Below are positions 22,796-34,054 of a stretch of DNA of 64,000 nt, one piece after another. The stretch is taken from assembly GCA_963576475.1 (NCBI GenBank), contig OY754972.1, positions 31,357,107-31,421,106 on the forward strand. The letters are read 5' to 3'. This DNA is from Molanna angustata. Taxonomy: Eukaryota > Arthropoda > Insecta > Trichoptera > Molannidae. The notes beneath the pieces were generated by a model. That model saw only the letters and a list, made by a program, of their open reading frames with translations. It had not been told where the DNA came from and searched no databases. A program made the position numbers and the translations under genes. How positions within the stretch are numbered: position 1 is the stretch's first letter; every line of letters begins with the position of its first letter.

Positions 22796-22842
22796 CAGAA
22801 AAATAACTTCATGTTTTTAACTTTAGTTTGACTATCTCCGGT

Positions 22843-23110
22843 CTAGGACACTTGGCTGTGGCCACTTGGCTGCGGGACACTTGGGTGCGGGACACTTGGC
22901 TGCGAGACATTTGGCTGCGGCGGACATTTGGCTGCGGGACACTTGGGTGCGACGGACACTTGGGTGCGAGCCCACTTGGTTGCGAGTCCATTTGGTCGCG
23001 ACGGACACTTGGGTGTGAGCCCACTTGGTCGCGAATTCAAAAATATTTTTTTCTGCCTAGGGCTGAAGTTTTTCGTGCTGATTTTTGTAATGCTCTTTAT
23101 CATATAAGTA
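22843..23110 (+). repeat. Minisatellite array III with flank
   Basis: Array at 22843-23035, followed by AAAAATATTTTTTTCTGCC...GATTTTTGTAATGCTCTT, the same flank as arrays II and IV but in + orientation. Arrays III and IV therefore form a long inverted repeat (~260-bp arms) enclosing about 1.6 kb. Confidence 0.9.
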
Positions 23111-23195
23111 GTTGATATACAAGTAGGTATATACAGACATTAAAAATATAAAAAAATATATTTATTTTATTTATTTATTTGATCTTCTTGAAATT

Positions 23196-23262
23196 ATAAT
23201 TAGTACACTGGCGGGCTTATTGCCTAGTGGCAATTTCTTCCAATTTCTACTTATGTTTGAAA
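23196..23262 (-). mobile_element. LINE/SINE tail fragment
   Basis: The minus strand reads GAAATTGCCACTAGGCAATA followed by AGCCCGCC, the 3' signature shared with the tails at 7826 and 44773 and with SINE A. Confidence 0.5.
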
Positions 23263-23336
23263 TTGTAAAGTAAAAACAAGGTTATTAAGCCAAATTATTT
23301 TTTACACTATAAAAATATGAGAATTTTTCATACACA

Positions 23337-23838
23337 CTAGTTGCATGTAACACATGAGATCCAACTGTCGATAGCGATAGTATGTATAGTTGAAGAATAA
23401 GTAAGTACCAAACTATAAACCAATAAATCGAAATTATTGATTTTTTTTAAGATATTTTGTTTTCTACACAAAACATGTAGGTATGTATGCCGACCGCCGT
23501 GGCACTGTTGGTAAGCCGTTCGGTTTCTGTGCGGGCGTCCTGGGTTCGATTCCCAGTAGAGGAGAAATATATTTAAATTCATTTCTCACGCAAATATTGC
23601 TTCTCTGGGCTGGAAACACTGGTTAGTTGGAAGAAATTGCCATACGGCAATAAACTCGCCACTTGCGCATGGTGCAAGGAAGTGTTTATTATTATTATGT
23701 ATGTCAAGATAGGATAGTATGGAGGTTAGTCCTTTTTTCCTACCCGGAATATGAAAACAGCATGATAGTATGTATTGTATGTTTAGAGATTAAGTATCAA
23801 ACTATTAAGTCTTCTTACATATTGTGTATAGGCGACAA
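23337..23838 (-). mobile_element. HLE-1 fragment with intact CTAG end, carrying a SINE
   Basis: CTAGTTGCATGTAACACATG at the left end (CTAG 23337-23340), truncated after GTGTATAGGCGAC. The SINE at 23489-23697 sits at the same position as in 20285-20776. Confidence 0.85.
23489..23697 (+). mobile_element. tRNA-derived SINE, family A, copy 2
   Basis: Nearly identical to 20431-20640; the B-box here is GGGTTCGATTCCCAG. The shared insertion site shows it was copied together with the surrounding HLE-1 fragment. Confidence 0.85.
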
Positions 23839-23916
23839 AACAAAAAATATAACGAATTAGAAAGATAACTTATCTAGTTAAACATCAATTCATACTAATT
23901 TATGTGATCTAAACAG

Positions 23917-24650
23917 TTTTTACTCTCCACACTATGGAATAGTGGAGTCATGATTTCACAATTTTTAAGTGTAATTTTTTTCCATCAATTTCTCAACGAG
24001 TATCATGTAGAGAGTGCACACTGTGAGTTTCGTCGTGATGTGTTTGTATGTATGGCGTATGGCGTTCGGCGTAAAGAATTATTTTAATGTATCCTCTCTA
24101 CAGCCCAAACTATAAGTCCGATCGACTTCATATTTACATCATATGTGTATAGTGGATAGATCTAGAGCTGATTAGTTTTCCATAGATATCCGTTAATTTC
24201 TTCTCTATGATTTCATCTGTCGAAATTTTCAAAATGCTCTCACGTTATGGAAATTCGAGTTTTTTGTAAACTGATAAAATTTTGACTAAACAAAAATACA
24301 CTCATTAAAAATGCGTTCAAGGACTGTCAAAATTTAAAGAAAAAAATCTATGGTTTGCCATATCGATGTGCAGGGCCGGATAAATCATAGAACAAGCAGG
24401 AACAAGAAGTCAGGGCGTATTTTTTTAAAAGGGCGCTTAAAATCCTAAAACGCTAATTATATATATAAAAAATTTAGACCCGATGTAATTTTACATAATT
24501 AAATATTTACAATTCCAATAAAATGTGGGGGGGGGGCGGTTTCAAATATATTGCTACGGGCGCAAAAACACGTTTATCCGGCCCTGTCGATGTGAAACAA
24601 ATTTCATATTTGTATGAAAAATGTATATAACAGTAAAATAGTAAAATAAC
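23917..24650 (+). mobile_element. HLE-2 element, 5' part, interrupted by a hAT MITE
   Basis: Starts TTTTTACTCTCCACACTATG like the long copy at 26058. It shares GAGTTTCGTCGTGATGTG, CAGCCCAAACTATAAGTCC and GAGCTGATTAGTTTTCCATA, and breaks off before the GGCCACAACCCACT end. The MITE at 24371-24586 is nested in it. Confidence 0.75.
24371..24586. mobile_element. hAT-type MITE with exact 8-bp target duplication
   Basis: Terminal inverted repeats CAGGGCCGGATAAAT / GTTTATCCGGCCCTG bound 216 bp. The flanking 8-bp duplication TCGATGTG is exact on both sides (24363-24370 and 24587-24594). An 8-bp duplication with CAGGG termini is diagnostic of hAT elements. No coding capacity. Confidence 0.92.
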
Positions 24651-24679
24651 TTCTGTAAGGGAAAATTAAGTGATCAACT

Positions 24680-25047
24680 GGCACTTGTAATTGGCTGCCC
24701 AGTTTTGTAGTAGCTTGCCCTTATTTGATGGAACAACGATGTATAGTAACTTTTTAGCTGTAAGTGGTTCTTTAAATAAAAATAAATAAATAAATATAAA
24801 GAGCATTACAAAAATCAGTACGAAATATTTCATTCCTAAGCAGAAAAAAATATTTTTGATTTCGCGACCAAGTGGGCTCGCAACCAAGTGTCCGTCGCGA
24901 CCAAATGGACTTGCAACCAAGTGGGCTCGCACCCAAGTGTCCGTCGCACCCAAGTGTCCCGCAGCCAAATGTCCCCCGCAGCCAAGTGTCTCGCAGCCAA
25001 GTGTCCCGCACCCAAGTGGCCGCAGTCAAGTGTCCCATTCCGAATTT
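24680..25047 (-). repeat. Minisatellite array IV with flank
   Basis: Almost identical to 21001-21383 but lacking one or two array units, and in inverse orientation to array III. The flank CACTTGTAATTGGCTG(A/C)CCA differs at only a few positions between the two copies. Confidence 0.9.
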
Positions 25048-25690
25048 TAGCATGCTTCACGTGTTGTGTGTTGCTGCTTATCTACTTCTGTTGATCGTCT
25101 TCGGAGCCGACAAACGGTTGCATCATAATGCCATCAGTTGAGTTGCTGTCAAACTTGTTCTTACATGGAACAATCATAAATATTTAAATATACATATGTA
25201 CGTAATCATCATTATTATATCCTTCTCTGAAGACGCAAAACAACCAGATTTTCAAGATCACTTAATTCCCGTCCATTTTTATTCCTATCCAACAATCAAT
25301 TGTGTTTGGCAAAACCAGACACTTCTGTAGGTATTAATTAAGAAGTTCATCGAGAATTCTTTACCCTACAAATCGAATTCCCGATACTTCAAAGCTGTGT
25401 TTTAGCAATCATCAATGTTTGGTTGAGGTTCTTGTATTTTTATACCTACACACTAATATTTTTGCTTTGTTACTGTCTATGGTTAACATTTGTTTTGGTT
25501 AAATAAAACAATTAAATATTTTATTATAGTTACATATGTAGCACATGAGCAAACATTGGATTTAATGATATGTTTAAAATTTGTCAATTTGTCATTAGCA
25601 ATTAGTTTTCTCGAATATTGATTTATTAACTTTGTGGTTCATTTTGACAAAATTTTAAAATAAAATAACTTTAAAATAAAATAAAATTCC
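25048..25690. other. AT-rich sequence, no gene seen
   Basis: Contains CACATGAGCAAACATTGG (25546-25563), a short match to repeat G. Otherwise nothing recognised. Confidence 0.35.
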
Positions 25691-25693
25691 ACG

Positions 25694-25758
25694 AGATTTG
25701 ATGAAAAATTGCGACCGGTTTCGGAACTAACCGTTCCCTCATCAGGCTAAATTTCAAC
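25694..25758 (-). ncRNA. Hammerhead-ribozyme-like motif (type I, short palindromic stem III)
   Basis: The minus strand reads CTGATGAG (25745-25738), a stem-loop GGGAAC-ggtta-GTTCC, then GAAAC, CGGTC and GC. This is the hammerhead order C3-U-G-A-U-G-A9, stem II, G12-A-A, stem III, GUC cleavage site. Stem III would be formed by the self-complementary ACCGGT, a hallmark of ribozymes that work as dimers in Penelope-like elements and retrozymes. Stem I pairs GC and, after an internal loop, AAAGU with UUUCA-like sequence. Predicted cleavage falls after the C at 25713. Stem II needs one bulged G, so activity may be reduced. The motif is seen directly; activity is inferred. Confidence 0.7.
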
Positions 25759-26057
25759 TAGTAATTTTATTAAAATAAGCAATTATTTTTTAGCTTCACT
25801 ATTTTTGACACTAAAGCGCACATTACACGAACGAGGTTTTCAACGCTTAAAACAGCATCCAAAATACAGGTTAGAAACTCAAAACATCGCTTGACACGAG
25901 TATTATTTTCTACTTTATTTGCGACCCCTATTATTGCAATTACGAAAAAATTAAATATGCCATTTATCCGCGTTTCGTTCAACAATGTTTTATTTTTCTT
26001 TCGTTTTCTTCGTTTGAATGGACACGATGGACACGATTTGATTTTTTTGGACCCTCA

Positions 26058-27395
26058 CTTTTTACTCTCCACACTATGGAATAGGGGAGAGTCATGATTT
26101 CGCAAAATTTAAGCGTATTTTTTTTACATCAATTTCTCAATGGGTATCATGTAGAGAATGCACACTATGAGTTTCGTCGTGATGTGTTTGTGTGTATGGC
26201 GTATACGCCGTACGCCGTAGCATTTATCTTTTTTGTGTCCTCTCTACAGCCCAAATTATAAGTCCGATCGACTTCATATAAACATCATATGTGTAAAGTG
26301 CATAGACTTAGAGCTGATTAGTTTTCCATAGACAACTTTTGATTTCTTCTCTATGAATTCATCATTTACGTTGTTTTTTTTTGTGTCCTCTCTGCAGCCC
26401 AAACTATAAGTCCGATTGACTTCATATTGATATCACATGTGTTAAGTCCATAAACTTAGAGCTGATTAGTTTTCCATAGACAACGGTTCATTTTTTCTCA
26501 ATGTTTCTTTATGATTTCATCTATTAAAACTGAAAAAATGCTCTCACGACCTGGAAATTAGAGATATTTTAATTTGGTTTCAACTATTTATACAACACCA
26601 AGAATCTTCATAAAATTGTATTCAAAGTTGGTCAATGTTAAAAGAAAAATATTCAACGGTTTCAAAAATTATATTTTATTTAATGGATATTTGTATGAAA
26701 TTTATATGTAACAAGAGAATTTTTTTATATTTGGCAATGTTCAGTTCATTGATTTCATATTGATATAAGAATATTAATAGCTTGAACTTAGAACTGATTA
26801 GCTTTTCATAGATATCATAAAATTTCTTCATATGATATCACGTGTCAACATTGTCAAAATGCTCTAACGCTCTTTGAAACAAAATTTATCTGCTTTTTTT
26901 AAAATATTTCATACAACATAAGCATTCTTCACTATACTGCATTAAAAGTTTGTCTATCTTAACATAAAAATATACTATCGGAAGAAAATTTATATTCCTG
27001 GTAGTAACATTTAGTATGAATAAAAATGTAATTAGATAAATTTCTATGTATGGAAAAGTTCAGTAATTTGATTTCATGTTATAATGTAAAGAGCTTGAAC
27101 ATAGAACTGATTAGCTTTCCATAAATAACAAAAAATTTCTTCATATGATATCACGTGTCAAAATTGTCAAAATGCTCTAACGTCCTTTAAAACAAAATTT
27201 ATCTGCTTTTATTAAAATATTTCATACAACATTAGAATTCTACACCATACTGCATTAATAGTTTGTCTATCTTGACATGAAAATATAATATCGTTAGAAA
27301 ATTTATATTCCTGGTACTAAAATTTAGAATGAATAAAATATTTCATTGTCAATATTTGTGGTGTGGAGAGTTTAGTGTTGGCCACAACCCACTCG
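26058..27395 (+). mobile_element. HLE-2 Helitron-like element, long copy
   Basis: The 5' end ACTCTCCACACTATGGAATA and the 3' end GGTGTGGAGAGTTTAGTG then TTGGCCACAACCCACTCG carry subterminal inverted repeats (CTCTCCACAC / GTGTGGAGAG). The interior holds about four related blocks with a period near 310 bp (TTAGA(G/A)CTGATTAGTTTTCC; ATGCTCT(C/A)ACG...), diverging left to right, so the copy grew by internal tandem duplication. No coding frame. Confidence 0.75.
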
Positions 27396-27899
27396 TTTGT
27401 TTTCGTTTTAAAACATGGTCGTGAGATACCAGAAAACAAAAGATACCGCAAACGTCAAAGTCAACACAACACAAACGGCAGCTATGTTGACTCGACGGTA
27501 AAGAATAATTTCACAGATCTGTTTTATGAAAAACGATACAAAACGCGTTGAAAAATAGAGCATGTCCTTTTTTTCCTACCGCGTTGAAAAACCCGTTGAA
27601 AACCTGAACCATGTTGAACACCTCGTCCGTGTAAAGAACACTTAACCCAATGTCGTCTTGATCATCTTCAGTCACCCAGTGACAGATGCTGGTTAGTATC
27701 AAAAAATAAAAATAACTAAAGAATGTTTTATTTTATCAAAACTATGTTCAAATAATTTGCCATGACAATCCATTAATAATTATATTTTTACTAAACAGCA
27801 TTTATGTCCCTCCGTTGGCCAAGAATGTAAAATTGTGAAGGAATAAGCAATCGTTTTTATAATATTGTCACCCAATTATTTTGCAAAATCAGACTATGA
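27396..27899. other. AT-rich sequence, no gene seen
   Basis: Includes several close repeats of 'GTTGAAAAAC/CGTTGAAAA' (27548-27602). No gene. Confidence 0.35.
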
Positions 27900-28610
27900 A
27901 AAGTGGTTTGAAATTTGATTGAGTTTAAGCATTGTAAAATGTTCAAGTGATGGCCACAACCCATTCTTTTTTATATATTGCTATAAAGTGTGAATGAAGT
28001 ATAATATACAATTTCTGCACGCATGGACTATGCGAAATGGTTTTAAATATGACTGTTTATCAACATTGTAAAGAGATTGGTTTGACCACAATCCCCATTT
28101 TTAAATATTATCATCGAAAACAAATTGTAATATGTACCTATTGAAAATTTAGTAATTTTGGATGCTGGAATGTGGTTAAAATTTGATTAAATAATGTACT
28201 GAAAAGATCTAATGTTGGTCACATCCCATTCGTTTTTATATTTTTTTCATCAAGTGTGCATTATTATATTTTTGAACAATTTGACTGATAGACTTAAAAT
28301 TGACACAAAAGTCTACATTAACGAAGAAGAAGAAGACTTAAACTATAGTAAATAGTTTTTAATTTGAATATAAACGTTGTGAAGAGTTCAGTAATGGCCA
28401 CAACCCCCATTCTTTAAAAATATCGTCAACGAAATCAAATATGTAGGTGTTGAAAATTATTCAAAATAGGATGATATAAATGGTTTAAATTTGATTAAAC
28501 AAAAGTATTGAAAAGATTCTAGTGCAGGTTACATCGTCACATCCCACATCCCATTTGTTTTTACATATGTATTTTCATCAAGTGTGCATATCGTTAATAA
28601 TATTTCTGCA
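27900..28610 (+). repeat. Degenerate tandem array of HLE-2-like ends
   Basis: Five decayed versions of GTTGGCCACAACCCATTCGTTTTTA recur near 27950, 28072, 28215, 28396 and 28530, spaced roughly 120-180 bp. Each is preceded by GTA..GAAAAGA(T)T-like sequence. They look like serial copies of the last part of an HLE-2 element. Confidence 0.65.
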
Positions 28611-29315
28611 CAATAGACTATTAGACTTAAAACTAACCCAAAAGTCTAAATAAAAAAGAGAAGAATAAGTATATGACTATAAGAAATAGTTTGTATAAAA
28701 AACTATCCCAATGGTCTACATAAAATAAGAAAAAAATACATAAAATAGAAGAATTAGACTATTGGAAATAGATTGTATAAAAAACTGACCAAAATGTCTT
28801 CATAAAATAAGAAGAAGATTAATCTATAGGAAATAGTTTGTATAAAATTCACAAAAGTTCTACATAAAATAAGAAAACGAAGAAAAAGACTAAAGGAAAT
28901 AGTTTGTGTAAAAATTGTAATGTCTACATAAAAAAAGAGGAATTAGACAATAGGAAATAGTATGTATAAAAGCTCACCCAAAGGTCTACGAAAAAGAAGA
29001 AGAAGAATAAATAGACTATTGGAAATAGTTTGTATAAAAACTGACCAAAAGGTCTACATAAAAGAAGATGAAATAGACTATAGGAAATAGTTAATATACA
29101 TGAAAACTGATTCAAAGGTCTATATAAAAGAATAATAATTAAACTATAGGAAAAGTTTGTATAAAAACTCACCCTTGGTCTACATAAAAGAAGAATAAAA
29201 TGAATAAGACTATTGGAAATAGTTTGTATTAAAACTCTCCCAAAAGTCTACGTAAATGAAGAAGATGAATAATTAGACTATAGGAAATAATTTTAAAACT
29301 AGATAAATTATGCAC
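28611..29315. repeat. Degenerate ~60-70-bp tandem repeat
   Basis: About 11 diverged units of the pattern AGACTATAGGAAATAGTTTG, TATAAAAACTGACCCAAAGG, TCTACATAAAAGAAGAAG. Short minus-strand frames here are by-products. Confidence 0.8.
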
Positions 29316-29496
29316 AATTTTCAATAATGAAAGTTTAGAAACTGTGGTTTTATTCATATCATTACATACTGGAGTGATCAATTTTATGTAATAGAATCAT
29401 TAATAGAATAGAAGTAAATATTTATATGATACTTATTTTTTTATTTCTTTATTTATTGATGTATAAGTTCACATTTACATATTATATTATTATTTT

Positions 29497-29775
29497 ACAT
29501 TTCCACCTCACTAGGCATAACCCTCACTAGACATAACCGATGCAGAATTTTCATCATCATCTCCATATCCAAAGGTGAGACCTGGCTTCCTTTTCTCCAA
29601 TTGACCACGCCCAAAGAGTCCAGGTTCCCTTGAACGCAGTCCATCCATCTCAACTTGGTTCTCCCTCTACGCTTTACACCCTCTGGTCCATTGTAAAGGA
29701 CTCTTCTGGCAGGCAGTTGCTCACTCATCCTCTCCACATGTCCAAGCCATCTGAGTCTCCCAATCCTTACAAATA
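29497..29775 (-). pseudogene. LINE ORF2 C-terminal relic
   Basis: The minus strand translates as RIGRLRWLGHVERMSEQLPA, then LYNGPEGVKRRGRTKLRWMD and LGVVNWRKG, the conserved RLRWxGHVxRM...RGRPxxRWxD tail of insect non-LTR retrotransposons. A frame of ~80 codons is open. An AT-rich (TTATTA-like) stretch follows on the minus strand. Confidence 0.8.
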
Positions 29776-32383
29776 CGCTAACGTCTATATCATCATAACG
29801 TCTATATCATCATAAAGATGCAGAAATCATCAGATAATGCAAAATATTACTCAATATTTCAAAACAAATATTTCAGTGTTCAAAACTACACAAAGCCCAA
29901 AGTAGGTAGGTACACAAAGAACTTGTTTAAGATTGAACAAATATTTTTCAAGGTTGCATGATAATTAAATCAGTTTAATATTTTTATTTCGATTCCCGCT
30001 TCATTAATATATGTGTGTTATTAGATAGTTTGAGTTTAATTATATATGTGAATTAAATAATTAAATCTGTTTGCGTTCCTTCTCCGGTTCCCGGTTCAAT
30101 TAATTGACATGATGTGTCATTGTCAATTTTGCAACTGGGATATTGCGAGTATCGTTTGTAGATGGCAATCTCTTTGGCCATGGACGTTAACCTCATCCAC
30201 TTGATTTTGAATAACTTACACTTGAAAGCAATCACCCGCATGGTTCGAGTGATTCGTATTTGCACATTGCCATCAAAGCTATTGACACTTTAGTGGGACA
30301 ATGAGCCGTGTGTGTCTCTTTTGATGGAAACTGGTATTTCAGTGATTAATATTCCTTTCGGGAAGACACACAGAATCCAATATAAACGAAAGAGATGATG
30401 ATGAAGAGATGATTCATGAGTTTAAACACCGGGGATACCAATAAGAATAGATTGAATAAGGGGGAAGGGAGACTCGTGTCGACTTAGAGAAACAATACTT
30501 CGAAAATCTTTGCAAAGAGATGAGGTATATCGTAACGAGATTATCAAAAGACTATTTTATTTTTACGATTCTAATCGATTTGTCGTTTTCAAATGAGATT
30601 CAAAGCAAATAGTATCTATAATAATTAAGAGCATGTTGAAGCTGAAGTTCAAACCAAGGCTGAAGTTCAAAACTTCATTTATTTGAAGTTCAAATCAATG
30701 AAGTTCAAACTTGAAGTTCAACAAATTCGTTACTTATTTCTGTAATGAGTAAATTGTTTTTTGTTACAAACATGACAAAATGAAACCTCGATGCCTTTGT
30801 CATCTCAATTTCCAAACTCGCTCTGGTTTTCAATGCTTTAAATGTCACAAGTCGCGGCGTGAAATGCATTACGATCTTCAACGAGCTGTATTTGGACGCT
30901 GTCAATATTAATTGCAATATCCTTTTATAATCATTATTGTTATTGAAATAAGATGGGTTTCGTTGGCGTTGGTGTTTTCAAATTACCATCGTGCGTAGGA
31001 TTTTGTCGTTACATTTGGTTCGGTTCGTATGACTTTTGCCATTCGCAAAATCTGCTAAATGACATCATGATCGTAACGACATATTTTTTTTATTTCATTG
31101 AGAAGTCATCTTTAAATTATTTTTAGTATATTTCATGTAGGTATTACATATGTACCTATCATTTATGAGTACAACAATTTTAATGTATTTCCAAAGTTGA
31201 TGTCGTCTTTTTCATTGTATTAGTCAGTAACTGTAGGTACCTACCTAAATTTTTCTATTCCCTTATTTCATGTCACCGTCATTTATATTATTATTATTTT
31301 TTTTTATTTTATTTGGAAACATAACAGCTTTTGTATATAAAATATAATACAGTTAAAAATTAATTAATAAGAAGCCTATTATAATGTTTCACAGAGTAGG
31401 TATTACAAATACATTTACGTCTTATTTGTGAGAATATTGATCATGAAGGGTTTAGGAATGGGGTATGGTTAGGAAACTGGGAATTGAGGAATGAAATGGG
31501 AGAAGGAAGAGAGGGAAAGGACAGTTTATATTATTTAGTCAATGTGTCGTCAGTAATATTTTGAGTTATAATTTGATATCTGTTAGATTATCATTTTTGA
31601 ATCAGATTATTTCCAATTCCTAATGTTATTTTACAACTCAAATTCTACAAATCGGAAAGTGCAATATAAGCTTGTAGGTATCATTTAGAAATTTCTCGAT
31701 GGTTTTTTAAAATTTTGATATGCTACTATGAATCAGGTTGAAGATCTTCAACAATCTTTTATGGATTATTTGGTTCTTTGATGATTTATACAACGAAGAT
31801 ACACTGTCAATTTACGATTTACCTGTTTGATTTTTTGGATCTTATGGTGAATTGTGTATTTTGCTCCCCTCACACAATAAATTGACGTAAAATATAACGC
31901 AATAACGTTTAACAATTAAAGTAATACAATACGACCCCATACTTTATAATAAATGCGAGAATAATAAAACCATCTGTACCTACATATTTGAAAACCGGAA
32001 AAGTAAACAACAACAAACTCGCTTATTTATGCAAAAAAAAGCAATGAAAAGAACCAAAGGGGAGAACCGCCACGTGACACCCAACTCAACCCAATACAGT
32101 AAGTTGTTGTTTCGTTACCTAACAATATTAATCTAAGTACAATATTAACCTGACTCAAATGGTATTATTTCGGTAATTAGTTAGTTATGAATATTCAAGA
32201 GTTGCGAAACGTTTTAATGTGTCCGATATTTTCCTTCGCAATTAATACAAATTTTACTTTGTTAATTTTGATGGTGTTTTCTTCCGCTGATATATCCTTA
32301 AAAAGTAAAGGCTTGTTTTTTAAATGTAATCGTCTTTTTTAATATTTTATAGTCCCGAAACCACAGCATGTGATTTATTTTAA

Positions 32384-32402
32384 CTAGTTGCATGTAACAC
32401 AT
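32384..32402 (-). mobile_element. HLE-1 terminal tip (CTAG end only)
   Basis: CTAGTTGCATGTAACACATA preceded by A. No further HLE-1 sequence follows. Confidence 0.55.
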
Positions 32403-32537
32403 AACATTAGAATATTATTGCGCATATACCTATACCTGCTCAAAATGTTTTAAAATAAATAGATAAATGAACATTAGAATATGAACATATGAACATTAGA
32501 AATTAAATGAAAAAACTCTACCTACCTAAATAGAATA

Positions 32538-32605
32538 CTAGTTGCATGTAACACATGAGATCCAACTGTCTATGGCGATAGTATGTATAGTTGAATAATA
32601 CATAC
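32538..32605 (-). mobile_element. HLE-1 3' fragment
   Basis: CTAGTTGCATGTAACACATG, then GATCCAACTGTCTATGGCGA and ATAGTTGAATAATA. It breaks off at 32605. It lies 150 bp from another HLE-1 tip. Confidence 0.75.
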
Positions 32606-33535
32606 ACCCTTTGGATTTAAGGGTGTATGTATTTTAATAACCATATGAGTAATATCTTCAAATGCGATGAACATAAATTATGAAAAATCGATGCAAAGGA
32701 ACCTATGTACCTCAAAAAATAAAACACGATGGAATGTTGATATGAATTATTTGTTTGGAGGAGTGGTTTTTTTAAATAAATAAAAAACTTTAATCTGTTT
32801 TGATAGAAAAGAAGACTATATTATTCGATATTCATTTTTTTTAGAGTCACCTTATCTTAATTTAATTATGTGTACCTATGTATTTTACTGTCTAGCCTTA
32901 TCTCCTCGTTTTTTTTACAAAACTGTAATCCCGTAGTTTATATGGCATACTTCAAAGTAAAAAGTACAATATGGAAGTATGCTGAATTATTAATGCCGGA
33001 GTTGAAGTAATATAAAATGTCAAATGAGAGGGGAGGTATTATACAATAAACTGCTCCTCGTTTCTCTCCAGAAACGAGGGCCTATTGTCTATGCATAGCA
33101 ATAATATTTCATAAGCTTTGGGACGGTTCCGCTATATAAGTTACCGGCTCCCTTCACCTCTAGTGGTGTTCACCAGGGTTTCCATAATGGGTCCTCCATT
33201 ATTCACTTCTATTGACCACATTATGAACGGATTACGGTTGTTGACGAGTTTGACGACATGACTGGATTAAATATGAATTTAGCCTGTCAAGGGTTTTAAT
33301 TAAACGTGTGAGTTTTATTTTTACACGTGACCCTTATTTATCAAAAAAGGGTAAATCATTAATCAAAGGATTTTAAGAGCATCCTTTACTTACTGAATCT
33401 ATGCTTATTTTATGTTTCCTTATTTTAAGTAATCGTACCTATCCTTATTTCATATATCTTTTTGACTGCTGAACGCAAAAAAGTGTTGAACTAAGTTGCT
33501 GCCTAGGGAAAATGGGATATATTTTGAAAAATACT

Positions 33536-33955
33536 CATAAACTTGAAAAGGAAAGTGTATAAAGCGTATGTCGCCGGTTGCTGTATATGGCCAAGAAACA
33601 GCAACTCTTTCTAAACTAAGTGCAAAGAAACTGCGAATCACTCAATTAGCTATGTATGGATAGAACCATGCTGGGTCTGTCTCTAAGAGATAAAACAACA
33701 AATGAAACGGTAAGAGAAAGATCAAAAGTAAATTATATAGGTACCTAATCTGAAATGGAAATAGGCGGGACACGTAGAGTGCTGACTTGGAGATGGGAGA
33801 TACAACAATGAGAGGTGTACGGTGACCGCAGCTAAGGTAGAGAGATAATATACAACGATATAATGACGTGTCCTGGATGCTGGCTGAACAGGACGCGCCA
33901 AATGGAGGAGGCATGAGGAGTGGACGGTATTAGGCTGAAGAAGAAGAAGTATTCT
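33536..33955 (+). pseudogene. RTE-like LINE 3' relic
   Basis: With frameshifts the translation follows the element at 10923-12344: KRKVYKAYVAGC, ERTMLGLSLRDKTTNE, LKWKWAGHVE, then a GAAGAAGAAGAAG tail at 33942-33954. It diverges from that copy at many positions and is non-coding. Confidence 0.75.
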
Positions 33956-34054
33956 TATTTTAAGTAAACGTAAGCTTAAGTTCCCTGCGCTTTTGTCTCT
34001 GGAATACAACACTTTATTAATAATAAAACATTCGTTCTAATCTATATATGAATA

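Larger units (their letters stand above)
29776..33535. other. ~3.7 kb without a supported gene
   Basis: Mostly unique AT-rich sequence. It holds short TGAAGTTCAAA direct repeats at 30635-30722, a LINE-tail-like stretch at about 31290-31400 (TTTTATTTGGAAACATAACA), and two HLE-1 tips listed separately. The minus-strand frame 30053-30265 has mixed composition but no recognisable motif. Confidence 0.35.

Noticed and set aside
20995..25094. Multiple frames rich in GHLGA, TWVRD and SQVSRTQV repeats on both strands
   Set aside because: They are by-products of the GGGACACTTGGGTGC-type minisatellite, open in several frames and both orientations at once.
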